A stretch of 36,664 bases of DNA from Ramlibacter sp. (GTDB lineage: Bacteria > Pseudomonadota > Gammaproteobacteria > Burkholderiales > Burkholderiaceae_C): the NCBI GenBank assembly GCA_028292105.1, contig JAQGMY010000093.1, positions 1 to 36,664 of the forward strand, given 5' to 3'. The position numbers and the translations under genes were made by a program. The notes under the pieces were generated by a model. It saw nothing but the letters and a program-made list of their open reading frames with translations. It ran no database searches and had not been told where the DNA came from. Positions 28,198-36,664 of the stretch are shown piece by piece; positions within the stretch are counted from its first letter, which is position 1, and the number at the start of each line of letters is the position of its first letter.

Positions 28198-28283
28198 AGC
28201 CGCAGGCACCAAAGAGCCCTTGCTGACCCATCGAGTGGCCTGCAGACTTCGCCACAGGGGTGAACAGACGCCCTCCCATCCCT

Positions 28284-29087
28284 ATGGCGTGTAGAGCGGC
28301 TCCCACCCTGCCCGCGGCCGAGCAATGGCTGCAGGAGCGAAGCATTGCAAGGTATCGCTCCGTGCCGTGGGTCTTCGACGAGAACGACATCCTCAAGCAG
28401 CAGACGTTTGCCTTCCCCGTTGCCTTGATCTTCGTCAGAGGCGACCGGAAAGGGGATGGTCAAAGGGTCTGCGACCAGGTCCTCGCAAGCTTCCGCTCGT
28501 GGGCGAAGGATTCCGGTGGGGAGATCGAGATCGTCCTGGCGGGATGGACGCAGGACCGGTCAGGGGACTTGCTCTACTCCTCCGAAGACTTCATGGCGTT
28601 CAAGGAACGGCTGGAGGACCAGAGCCGCTGGAGGTACTCCGGAGACACGGACCTCCTGGTGGCGAGCCTGCAACTCACCCTCGACGGTCGCGGGCAGGGT
28701 TACTGGGCGTGGGACTTCTCGGAAGCGATCGCGCTGCGTCTGGAGCAGATGCTCTGGGAAAAAAGGATCGGAAGCGTCGACGGCTTCCTGTCGAGTCTGT
28801 TCCGTGAACCAGCGGGATCAGCAGGTCCCAGCGCGGTGAAGCGGGTGCCGACCTGGATGGTCAGTGACCGCGTTGCGATTCAAGGCACGCAGAAGGGCTT
28901 CATGGACGCGTTCACACGCATCGTGCTTGCCAGGTTCGCGGATGTGTTCATGGGCGCGACGCACGCGGTGGCGCAAGACCTGAACAACGGCGAGCAACGA
29001 ATCCACGTCCTGGACCGGGCTACGGCGGCGGTTTTGCGCCCGCGCGGGCGGTCCCGTTTGGCGAAGCTGAAGGCGCGGCACCCGTAA
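28284..29087 (+). CDS. Hypothetical protein (~267 aa)
   Basis: ORF 28260..29087 (GTG) with ATG at 28284; coherent protein-like sequence VFDENDILKQQTFAFPVALIFVRGDRKGDGQRVCDQVLASF. Confidence 0.7.
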   Translation: MACRAAPTLPAAEQWLQERSIARYRSVPWVFDENDILKQQTFAFPVALIFVRGDRKGDGQRVCDQVLASFRSWAKDSGGEIEIVLAGWTQDRSGDLLYSSEDFMAFKERLEDQSRWRYSGDTDLLVASLQLTLDGRGQGYWAWDFSEAIALRLEQMLWEKRIGSVDGFLSSLFREPAGSAGPSAVKRVPTWMVSDRVAIQGTQKGFMDAFTRIVLARFADVFMGATHAVAQDLNNGEQRIHVLDRATAAVLRPRGRSRLAKLKARHP

Positions 29088-29257
29088 CACGACCCAGCAG
29101 GCACACAGGTGCCATTCCGCTGACTTGATGGACGCCGAGACTGGATGCCCGCTCTGCGAACCCCTCCAGCTTTGCCTTCTCCTTCAAGTGCCCATCCTTA
29201 CATCTTGAGCTGCAATCGCGCGCTTCCCGGGGCGCAACGCTCGTCTAAAATTACCGC

Positions 29258-29482
29258 ATGAAGGTGGCGTATGTGAGCCAGGCAGGCAACGGTCCAACCT
29301 ACGAGATCGAGGCGGACCGCCACGGCAACTACAGTATTCGCTGCTCGGGACGGGTAGTGAAGCGCGTGACGTCGGTCACGAACTACATTGGCAAGCCGAG
29401 ATGGGGCAGCAGGGAACTTCAGCTGAACGCCATCGAAGAGGCGAAGGCTGCCATTGATGCGCACCACTCAGCGGAGCACTGA
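29258..29482 (+). CDS. Small hypothetical protein (74 aa)
   Basis: MKVAYVSQAGNGPTYEIEADRHGNYSIRCSGRVVKRVTSVTNYIGKPRWGSRELQLNAIEEAKAAIDAH; TAAAAT -10-like box at 29246. Confidence 0.6.
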   Translation: MKVAYVSQAGNGPTYEIEADRHGNYSIRCSGRVVKRVTSVTNYIGKPRWGSRELQLNAIEEAKAAIDAHHSAEH

Positions 29483-29554
29483 TCGAAGGTGTTCCCCTTC
29501 CAGGCACCGGCGGTCGGATGAGCCCAGCCGCCAGGTGACGGCGATTCGGGGCCG

Positions 29555-30103
29555 CTACGGAAAGAGCTGGGCATCGTGCAGGGCGACCCCGCGCTTGTCT
29601 TTCTCGGACAGCTTCGGCAACAGACCCTCCGCTGGCCATTGAACTCCGATGGCAGGATCGTTCCACATGATGCAGCGTTCGTACTCCGGCGCGTAGTAGT
29701 CCGTCGTCTTGTACAGCACGTCAGCCGATTCACTGACGACCAGAAATCCATGTGCGAATCCCCTCGGCACCCACATTTGTCGCTGGTTGTGCTCGGTCAA
29801 TTCAGTGCCGGCCCAGTGGCCGAAACGGGGTGAGGAGCGGCGGATGTCCACCGCGACGTCGAAGATGGCTCCCCGGGCAGCCCGGACCAGCTTCCCTTGC
29901 GTCTGGTGAAGCTGGTAGTGCAGGCCTCGAAGAACCCCACGCGTGGACCTGGAGTGGTTGTCCTGCACGAATTTCTCGTGCACGCCAACCACATCTTCGA
30001 AAACCTTCTGATTGAAGCTCTCGAAGAAGAAGCCCCGGGCATCACCAAACACCTGCGGCTCCAACACGAGCACTTCGGGCAGCTGCGTCGCGACCGCCTT
30101 CAT
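29555..30103 (-). CDS. rfbC: dTDP-4-dehydrorhamnose 3,5-epimerase
   Basis: [62 protein letters not shown]. Confidence 0.95.
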   Translation of the reverse strand: MKAVATQLPEVLVLEPQVFGDARGFFFESFNQKVFEDVVGVHEKFVQDNHSRSTRGVLRGLHYQLHQTQGKLVRAARGAIFDVAVDIRRSSPRFGHWAGTELTEHNQRQMWVPRGFAHGFLVVSESADVLYKTTDYYAPEYERCIMWNDPAIGVQWPAEGLLPKLSEKDKRGVALHDAQLFP

Positions 30104-30990
30104 GCAACGTTCCGGCCGTCATACAGCACTTGCAGCAGGTACTTGCCATAGGCGTTCTTCCGCATGGGCTCGGCGAGGCGCTCGAGCTGGGCGTCGTCGA
30201 TCAATCCGGCGCGCCATGCGACTTCTTCCGGGCACGAGATCTTCAGCCCTTGCCGATGTTCCAGGGTGGCGATGAACTGGCTGGCTTCCATCAGACTCTC
30301 GTGCGTTCCGGTGTCGAGCCAGGCGAAGCCACGCTTCATGATCTGGACGGACAGCTCGCCTCGCTGCAGATACACGTCGTTGACGGCAGTAATCTCGAGT
30401 TCGCCACGCGCGCTCGGTTTCACCTCTTTTGCGATGTCGATCACGTCGTTGTCATAGAAGTAGAGCCCGGTCACGGCGTACTGGCTCTTGGGCTGCACGG
30501 GTTTTTCCTCGATGCTCGACGCCTTGCCGTCGGCGTCGAAAGCCACCACTCCATATCGCTGCGGGTCCTGAACGTGATACGCGAACACCGTGGCCCCGGT
30601 TTCCCGCAAATTCGCGCGTCCCAGCAGCGGCTGGAGATCATGTCCGTAGAAGACGTTGTCACCGAGGACCAACGCGCTTGGCGCATTGCCCACGAACTTC
30701 TCTCCGATGATGAATGCCTGCGCAAGTCCATCAGGACTGGGCTGCACCGCGTATTCGATGTTCAGGCCCCACTGCTTTCCGTCGGCCAGCAACTGCTGGA
30801 AACGAGGGGTGTCCTGGGGCGTACTGATCACGAGGATGTCGCGAAGACCCGCCAGCATCAACGTGCTGAGGGGGTAGTAGATCATGGGCTTGTCGTAGAG
30901 CGGAAGCAACTGCTTGCTCAGGGCGAGAGTCGCCGGGTGCAAGCGAGTGCCGGAACCGCCGGCCAGGATAATGCCCTTGCGTCGTGTCAT
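30100..30990 (-). CDS. rfbA: Glucose-1-phosphate thymidylyltransferase
   Basis: [44 protein letters not shown]; 4-nt overlap with rfbC. Confidence 0.96.
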   Translation of the reverse strand: MTRRKGIILAGGSGTRLHPATLALSKQLLPLYDKPMIYYPLSTLMLAGLRDILVISTPQDTPRFQQLLADGKQWGLNIEYAVQPSPDGLAQAFIIGEKFVGNAPSALVLGDNVFYGHDLQPLLGRANLRETGATVFAYHVQDPQRYGVVAFDADGKASSIEEKPVQPKSQYAVTGLYFYDNDVIDIAKEVKPSARGELEITAVNDVYLQRGELSVQIMKRGFAWLDTGTHESLMEASQFIATLEHRQGLKISCPEEVAWRAGLIDDAQLERLAEPMRKNAYGKYLLQVLYDGRNVA

Positions 30991-31249
30991 AGGATCTCGT
31001 CAAGCATGCGGGAAATTATGTGTTCGACGAGTCGCGGGATGGCCGATTGCAGGTGTCAATAGGCCCTTGGAGCTCAGGGAGGCAGGCGTTGGTACGGGGG
31101 AGCTAACGGCCCCGCCAGGCCCTTGTCCGTGCCGTTCTTTGCGAACGCTACAAGCTACATTCGCCATGTTGTGATGAACTCGCTCCCAGCACCGAGAGGT
31201 TTGATGGATCCGGCAGGTGCCGGCCCAGGGCTCGAAATCAGGACGCAGC

Positions 31250-32677
31250 ATGAACAGGACCATCCACCCGATCATCCTCTGCGGCGGCTCCGGCACGCGC
31301 CTGTGGCCGCTGAGCCGCAAATCGTTTCCAAAACAGTTCGTGCCCCTGGTCGGTGGCAAGAGCTTGCTGCAGCTGACGCTGGAACGCGTCGCGCAGTTTT
31401 CCTCCAGCCTGATCACCGTCGCCGCTGAGGATCACCGCTTCCTCGTCGCCGACGCGCTGCGTGCGGCGAAGGTCGGTGGCACCGTCATTCTCGAGCCGGT
31501 CGCGCGCAACACTGCGGCTGCGATGGCACTGGCTGCGTTAGGTGCGAACCAGAACGACCTGCTGCTCTTCTGCCCTGCGGATCACCACATCCGAGATGCC
31601 GGCGCTTTTGCGGACACGGTAGCCAAGGGTGTGGCGGCAGCGGACACCGGCGCGATCGTGACCTTTGGCGTGATGCCAAGCTTCCCCAGCACCGCCTACG
31701 GGTACATCGCGCGCGGGGCAACGCGCCCCGACGGCAGTCATCAAGTCGCGAAGTTCATCGAGAAGCCCGACGCCCGGTCCGCCAGGGAACTGCTCTTGCA
31801 GGCCGACGTGCTCTGGAACGCGGGCATCTTCCTTGTGCGGGCGGATGCTTTCCTGCGGGCGATGCATCAGCATGCGCCCGACATTTTGAAGTCCTGCCAG
31901 CTGGCACACGAAGGGGCAACGACCGAACCCGCTCCGGGGGCGGGGCCCGAGACGGCTTTCGTGCGGCCTGATCCTGGTGCCTTCCATGCATGTCGCTCCC
32001 AGAGCGTTGACTACGCAGTCATGGAGCAGCACGGCGACGTCTGCGTCGTGCCTTTCAGTGGCCAGTGGAGCGACGTGGGAAGCTGGAACGCCGTTGCCGA
32101 CCTCATCGCGCCAGACAGCGAAGGCAACCGCGTCCATGGCCACGGTGTCGCGCACAACTCCTTCAACACCTTCATTCATGCGCCGCATCGCCCCGTGGTG
32201 GCCCTGGGAACGAACGATCTGTTGATCATCGACACGCCAGACGCCTTGCTCGTCGCGCATCGCGACGCAGCCGAACAGGTCAAGGAAGTCGTCGCGAATC
32301 TCGAAAAGGCCAGTACGGCGCAAGCCGTTTCGCACCGCAAGGTATGGCGTCCCTGGGGCTGGTACGACAGCGTGGATGTCGGCGATCGTTTTCAGGTCAA
32401 GCGCATAGGGGTGAAGCCAGGCGCATCCCTCAGCCTCCAGAAGCATCACCATCGCGCCGAGCACTGGATCGTGGTGAAGGGCACGGCTGAGGTCACCCGG
32501 GGCGTCGAGACTTTTCTTCTGTGTGAGAACCAGTCCACCTACATCCCGATCGGCGAGGTGCATCGGCTGCACAACCCTGGGAAGATGGAGCTCGAGATGA
32601 TCGAGGTGCAGTCTGGCGCCTACCTGGGTGAGGACGACATTGTTCGCCTCGACGACACTTATGGACGCTCGAGCTGA
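31250..32677 (+). CDS. manC: Mannose-1-phosphate guanylyltransferase / mannose-6-phosphate isomerase
   Basis: MNRTIHPIILCGGSGTRLWPLSRKSFPKQFVPLVG; C-terminal cupin RPWGWYDSVDVGDRFQVKRIGVKPGASLSLQKHHHRAEHWIVVKGTAEV. Confidence 0.95.
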   Translation: MNRTIHPIILCGGSGTRLWPLSRKSFPKQFVPLVGGKSLLQLTLERVAQFSSSLITVAAEDHRFLVADALRAAKVGGTVILEPVARNTAAAMALAALGANQNDLLLFCPADHHIRDAGAFADTVAKGVAAADTGAIVTFGVMPSFPSTAYGYIARGATRPDGSHQVAKFIEKPDARSARELLLQADVLWNAGIFLVRADAFLRAMHQHAPDILKSCQLAHEGATTEPAPGAGPETAFVRPDPGAFHACRSQSVDYAVMEQHGDVCVVPFSGQWSDVGSWNAVADLIAPDSEGNRVHGHGVAHNSFNTFIHAPHRPVVALGTNDLLIIDTPDALLVAHRDAAEQVKEVVANLEKASTAQAVSHRKVWRPWGWYDSVDVGDRFQVKRIGVKPGASLSLQKHHHRAEHWIVVKGTAEVTRGVETFLLCENQSTYIPIGEVHRLHNPGKMELEMIEVQSGAYLGEDDIVRLDDTYGRSS

Positions 32678-32740
32678 AGTTGCTCGGTGTCATGGACCGG
32701 GCCTTGACGGCGCCCCGCTGCTGGAGAAGCACCGGCCCCG

Positions 32741-32759
32741 CGCGCGTTGAGCACGCGCG
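32741..32759. terminator. Hairpin between convergent manC and histidine kinase genes
   Basis: Perfect CGCGCGT-TGAGC-ACGCGCG 7-bp stem in the convergent intergenic region; no T tract. Confidence 0.4.
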
Positions 32760-32782
32760 ATCCCGCTGGAAGCTCAGCCCGA

Positions 32783-33919
32783 TCAGTGGCCGAGCAGCGC
32801 CGGCTGCACGAGCGGCAGCGAGATCGTGAAGACGCAGCCGATGCCGGGAACGTCGCGAACGCCGAGCGTTCCCGAGTCTGCTTCTATGCTTTGGCGGGCG
32901 ATCGACAGGCCGATACCCAACCCGGACTTGTCGTCATTCAGCTGGTTGAAGGGACTGAACATCCGCTGTGCGCTGCCTGCCGGCAGGCCACCGCAATGGT
33001 CCTCGACCTCGATCAGGACGCGGTCGCCGCTGGCCCGGGCGCTGACGGTGACCTGGGAGTTCGCATGGGTGAATTTCAGCGCGTTCTGGATCAGGTTGCC
33101 CAGCGCGGCCTGCAGGAGCTCACGGTTGGCGCGAACCATCATGCCGGGATCCACCTCCGGCACGCGCATCGTGCATCCCCGCGCAGCCGCATCGAGCTGC
33201 GCCGTCTGTTCGGCGTCGCGCACCAACGCAGTCACCGTGAAGGGCGCCTGCTGGGCCGGAGCTTCGCTTCGTACTTCGATGAGCGAGCGGGTGATCAGGG
33301 TGTTCAGGGAGGCAAGACTGCGCTTGAGCACCGCGCCGGTGGCGCCGCTCAGGGTCATGTTGCCCAATTCGAGGGCGCTCGCCGCCAGCGTCGCGGTGCC
33401 CAGCGCATTGCGCAGTTCGTGCACGAGGAATCCCACGCGCTCGCGGGCATCGGCATGCTGCTGGCGCAGGACCGCGGCGTCGCGCTCGCTGCTGAACGCC
33501 GTCACTGCATAGGCAATCGCGTTGTCCACGCACCTGTTGAGGGTGCGGAATTCCTCGGTCGTGAACGGCTGATGCCGTTCGTGCGCCAGCTCGGCGAGCG
33601 CCTGGCTCAAGTCACCATAGTCGTACACGACCTGGTCGACCGAGAAGCCGAGCTTGAGAAGGTCCTTGCCGTGCGCCGTGGCGCTCACGCCGATCTCCGA
33701 CAAGCCGGTCGTGTCTCCACCCGCTGCTCCCGAGATCTTCAGGCTTCGCGCCGGTTCACCGGCCTCTTCGGCCTCCAGGGTGCGGGTCAGCTGGTCGAGG
33801 AACAAGGGCACCCCGTTGGCGAGCTGCACGTCGGTAGCGGCGCGCTGCGGCCGATGGGAAACCTTGAGCTTGCACCTGGCAATCAAGGCGTCACGGTTGT
33901 CTCTCAGGAAAGCATGCAT
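32783..33919 (-). CDS. Sensor histidine kinase
   Basis: H-box FLVHELRNALGTATLAA; N-box NLIQNALKFTHANSQ; G-box DKSGLGIGLSIAR. Confidence 0.88.
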   Translation of the reverse strand: MHAFLRDNRDALIARCKLKVSHRPQRAATDVQLANGVPLFLDQLTRTLEAEEAGEPARSLKISGAAGGDTTGLSEIGVSATAHGKDLLKLGFSVDQVVYDYGDLSQALAELAHERHQPFTTEEFRTLNRCVDNAIAYAVTAFSSERDAAVLRQQHADARERVGFLVHELRNALGTATLAASALELGNMTLSGATGAVLKRSLASLNTLITRSLIEVRSEAPAQQAPFTVTALVRDAEQTAQLDAAARGCTMRVPEVDPGMMVRANRELLQAALGNLIQNALKFTHANSQVTVSARASGDRVLIEVEDHCGGLPAGSAQRMFSPFNQLNDDKSGLGIGLSIARQSIEADSGTLGVRDVPGIGCVFTISLPLVQPALLGH

Positions 33920-34095
33920 GGCGAGTTTTCACTGGTGGAGAGCTTCAAGGCTGCGTGCAGCGCATGCCGCCAGGCACTCCATGCATCGGGGTCGTGCTTC
34001 GGATGGCCCGGAATACGCCCTTCCAGCGCCAGCCAGGTGCTGGCTTCGAGCTCGTAGGCGGCAGCCACGGTGGTTACGGGCGGATATGTAGGCAT
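33904..34095 (-). CDS. Small hypothetical protein (63 aa), overlapping start of histidine kinase
   Basis: ATG at 34095; MPTYPPVTTVAAAYELEASTWLALEGRIPGHPKHDPDAWSAWRHALHAALKL; 16-nt overlap with downstream kinase ORF. Confidence 0.55.
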   Translation of the reverse strand: MPTYPPVTTVAAAYELEASTWLALEGRIPGHPKHDPDAWSAWRHALHAALKLSTSENSPCMLS

Positions 34096-34105
34096 CGTCC
34101 TACAT
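34086..34105 (-). promoter_or_regulatory. Palindrome/stem-loop spanning the start codon of the 63-aa ORF
   Basis: ATGTAGG-CATCGT-CCTACAT, 7-bp perfect arms; minus-strand start ATG lies in the 6-nt centre. Confidence 0.5.
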
Positions 34106-34198
34106 TTTCGGTGCTACGGCCGGGCCGGTCGGTTCGGTGCCGCACCGAGCGACACAAAGGTCACGAATATGACAGCCACGGTGATCGCTGTGGCCGCG

Positions 34199-35089
34199 TC
34201 AGTTCTCCTTGCCGCGCGGGTGGAAGGTCGAGACGCGCGCGAGTTCCTGGAACAGCTCCTTCTCGCGCTCGGTCGGCGTTCCCGGGACATCGATGCGCAC
34301 GTGGGCGTAGAGGTCGCCCTTGCCCTCGGAGCTGCGCGCCAGCCCGCGGCCGCGCAGCCTCAGCTTGCGGCCGGCCCGCGTCCCCGGCGGCACCGTCAGG
34401 ACCACGGGCCCGTCCAGCGTCGGCACCTCCACCTCCGCCCCTAGCGCAGCCTCCCATGGAGCGAGCGCCAGGTCGAAGTGCAGGTCTTGCTGGTCGGCAC
34501 GAAAGACCGCGTGCGGCTTGAACGCGATGTGCAGGTAGATGTCGCCGTCGGTGCCGCCGTTGCGGCCTTTGCCCCCCTTGCCGCGCAGCCGCAGCTTCTG
34601 GCCATCGCGCACGGCGGGCGGAATCGTCACGTCGAGGGCGACGCCTTCATCGAGCTGCAGACGCACCGTCGTGCCGCGGCTCGCGTCTTCCAGGCTGACC
34701 TGCACGGTGGTTTCATAGTCGCGGCCGGGCGTCGGCCGCGCAGCGGCGTGCGCGCCCCGGCGCCCGCGGCCCATCGCCTGGAACAGGTCGCCGATGTCCA
34801 TGCCGTCGAAAGCCTTCGGATCGAAGCCGCGCTGCGCACCCCACTCGGGAGGCGGCGCGAACTGGGCGCCGGCCGGCCGCCGGCCGAGCTCGTCGTAGGC
34901 GGCTCGCTTGTCCTCGTCCTTCAGGGTGCCGTAGGCCTCGGCTGCATCCTTGAATTTCGCTTCGGCGTCGGCCGCCCTGGACACGTCCGGGTGGTATTTG
35001 CGGGCGAGCTTGCGATAGGCCTTCTTGATGTCTTCCGGCGAGGCGTCGGCGGGTACGCCCAGGGCCGCGTAGTAGTCCTTGTATTTCAT
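34199..35089 (-). CDS. cbpA: CbpA-like DnaJ-domain protein
   Basis: [37 protein letters not shown] (HPD motif) and DnaJ C-terminal domain without zinc finger. Confidence 0.92.
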   Translation of the reverse strand: MKYKDYYAALGVPADASPEDIKKAYRKLARKYHPDVSRAADAEAKFKDAAEAYGTLKDEDKRAAYDELGRRPAGAQFAPPPEWGAQRGFDPKAFDGMDIGDLFQAMGRGRRGAHAAARPTPGRDYETTVQVSLEDASRGTTVRLQLDEGVALDVTIPPAVRDGQKLRLRGKGGKGRNGGTDGDIYLHIAFKPHAVFRADQQDLHFDLALAPWEAALGAEVEVPTLDGPVVLTVPPGTRAGRKLRLRGRGLARSSEGKGDLYAHVRIDVPGTPTEREKELFQELARVSTFHPRGKEN

Positions 35090-35124
35090 TCCGCCTCACG
35101 TCTCCCGCTGTGCAAAACCAGCAG

Positions 35125-35902
35125 CATGCACCATCGTGCGGTCGGGCCGGTTCCCGGGTGTGCGGGGTGGCGCGCCGACGGTCCAATCGTGAAGGCGCAC
35201 ACTCGCGGCTTGGATCCTTCCCAGAATGAATTGATCGCCGGCCTCGGCCCCAAGGCGCGCAACAGCCTGCTGGACCTGGGCGAAACCGCACCACTTGCCT
35301 TGTCGCAGGTGCTCAGCGAAGCCGGCGGCGCGGTGCGCCATGTGTACTTCCCGGTCGAAGGCTTCATTTCGCTGGTGGCCGTCGTCGAGGACAGCCCCGG
35401 CATCGAAGTCGGAATGATAGGCACCGAGGGGATGCTCGGCGCCTCGCTCGCGCTGGGCGTGACCACCCAGCCGGTGCGCGCCATCGTGCAGGGCGCCGGC
35501 ACGGCATGGCGCATCCCGGCGCCAGCCTTCAGGGCGGAACTCGAGCGAAGTGCGCGCTTGCGCCGCGCGGTGTCGCGCTACCTGTTCGTGCTGCTTTGCC
35601 AGCACGCCAGCGCCGCCGTCTGCCTGCGTTTCCACCTGATCGGTCCGAGGCTCGCGCGCTGGCTTCTCATGAGCCAGGACCGGGCGCACTCGGACCGTTT
35701 CCACGTCACCCAGGAGTTCCTGTCATACATGATGGGCGTGCGGCGCGAAGGCGTCACGCAGGCGGCCGGCGACTTGCAGCGGCAGGGCCTGATCGCCTAT
35801 CGCCGCGGAGAGATGCACGTCCTGGACCGGGCCGGCCTGGAAGCCGCGGCATGCGCTTGCTACGGCGCCGAGCGAGCCATCTACGCCGACATCTTCCGCT
35901 GA
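35125..35902 (+). CDS. Crp/Fnr-family transcriptional regulator (start uncertain: ATG 35125 or GTG 35189)
   Basis: GGAVRHVYFPVEGFISLVAVVEDSPGIEVGMIGTEGMLGAS; HTH VTQEFLSYMMGVRREGVTQAAGDLQRQGLIAYRRGEMHVLDRAGLE. Confidence 0.85.
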
Positions 35903-35923
35903 CCGCTGCGCGCGAAAGTGCGC

Positions 35924-36643
35924 TCAAGCCGCGATGACGGCAGGCAGCAGCCGGTCGTATTCCTTCTTGACCACTGCGTAGCATTCGCAGGTCCTCTCCT
36001 CGAGACCCGGGCGGTCCAGCACCGTGATGTGGCCGCGCGCATAGCGGATCAGCCCACCGGCCTGCAGCTTGAGCGCCGCCTCGGTCACGCCTTCGCGGCG
36101 CACCCCCAGCATGTTCGCGATCAGTTCCTGCGTCATGCGCAGTTCACTGCCCTGCAGCCGGTCGAGGCTCAGAAGCAGCCAGCGGCAAAGCTGCTGGTCC
36201 AGCGAGTGGTGGCGGTTGCACACCGCCGTCTGCGCCATCTGGGTGATGAGTGCCTGCGTATAGCGCAGCAACAGGTGGAGCACGGGCCCGGCGCGGTTGA
36301 ACTCCGTCTTCATGGCTTGCGCCTCCAGCCGGAAGCCCCGCCCGGCGCTTTGCACCACCGCGCGGCTCGGCGTGGTTTCGCCCCCCATGAACAACGACAC
36401 GCCGACCAGGCCCTCGTTGCCGACCACCGCGATCTCGGCCGATGAGCCGTCTTCCATCACGTACAGCAGCGAGACGATGGAATCGATCGGGAAATAGACG
36501 TGCGTCAGCGAGAGGCCGGATTCGTACAGCACCCGCCCCAGCGGCATCTCCACGGGCTCGAGCAACGCTGACCAGCGCTCCCATTCCGCCTTGGGAAGTG
36601 CGGCCAGCAGCTGGTTGCGTCGGGGGTCTCGGGAAGGGTGCAT
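35924..36643 (-). CDS. Crp/Fnr-family transcriptional regulator
   Basis: SLTHVYFPIDSIVSLLYVMEDGSSAEIAVVGNEGLVGVS; MTQELIANMLGVRREGVTEAALKLQAGGLIRYARGHITVLDRPGLE. Confidence 0.88.
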   Translation of the reverse strand: MHPSRDPRRNQLLAALPKAEWERWSALLEPVEMPLGRVLYESGLSLTHVYFPIDSIVSLLYVMEDGSSAEIAVVGNEGLVGVSLFMGGETTPSRAVVQSAGRGFRLEAQAMKTEFNRAGPVLHLLLRYTQALITQMAQTAVCNRHHSLDQQLCRWLLLSLDRLQGSELRMTQELIANMLGVRREGVTEAALKLQAGGLIRYARGHITVLDRPGLEERTCECYAVVKKEYDRLLPAVIAA

Positions 36644-36664
36644 GGGGTCCTGGTTTGAGCTGCC

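Noticed and set aside
32674-32686. GCTGAAGTTGCT after manC, matching the end of the direct repeats
   Set aside because: Only a 12-nt match around a stop codon with no flanking similarity; likely chance
32747-34057. 436-aa plus-strand ORF opposite the histidine kinase
   Set aside because: Antisense shadow; the minus strand has all kinase boxes

Overview
High-GC window with the character of a betaproteobacterium (Burkholderiales/Comamonadaceae-like; inferred, not tested). It is dominated by an exosortase-associated exopolysaccharide (EPS) locus. Left to right: a LuxR-type regulator, a small cupin-like protein, an EpsA-like LuxR regulator, a PrsT-like TPR lipoprotein and a PEP-CTERM-type AAA ATPase (+ strand). 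Next is a ~13.8 kb minus-strand gene block: flippase, four glycosyltransferases, an exosortase fused to an EpsI domain (XrtD-like), a polyprenyl glycosylphosphotransferase, a short protein with a VPLPG-type C-terminal sorting signal, a Wza/EpsE-like export protein, a beta-barrel protein, a Wzz/EpsF-like chain-length protein and a BY-kinase. Then come a Wzy/ligase-like protein, a large glycosidase-like lipoprotein, a WecB/TagA glycosyltransferase, a GT4 and an acyltransferase (+). The right end carries RfbC/RfbA, ManC, a histidine kinase, a CbpA-like DnaJ protein and two convergent Crp/Fnr paralogues. Main points for follow-up: (1) the exosortase-EpsI fusion with one candidate VPLPx cargo in the same operon, bracketed by hairpins; (2) a ~115 bp near-identical direct repeat of the 3' end of the 610-aa lipoprotein gene, attached to a 75-aa ORF and flanking a ~4.3 kb glycosyltransferase/acyltransferase module; (3) a palindrome that holds the start codon of a 63-aa ORF overlapping a histidine kinase gene. 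No RNA genes, CRISPR arrays or transposases were recognised.
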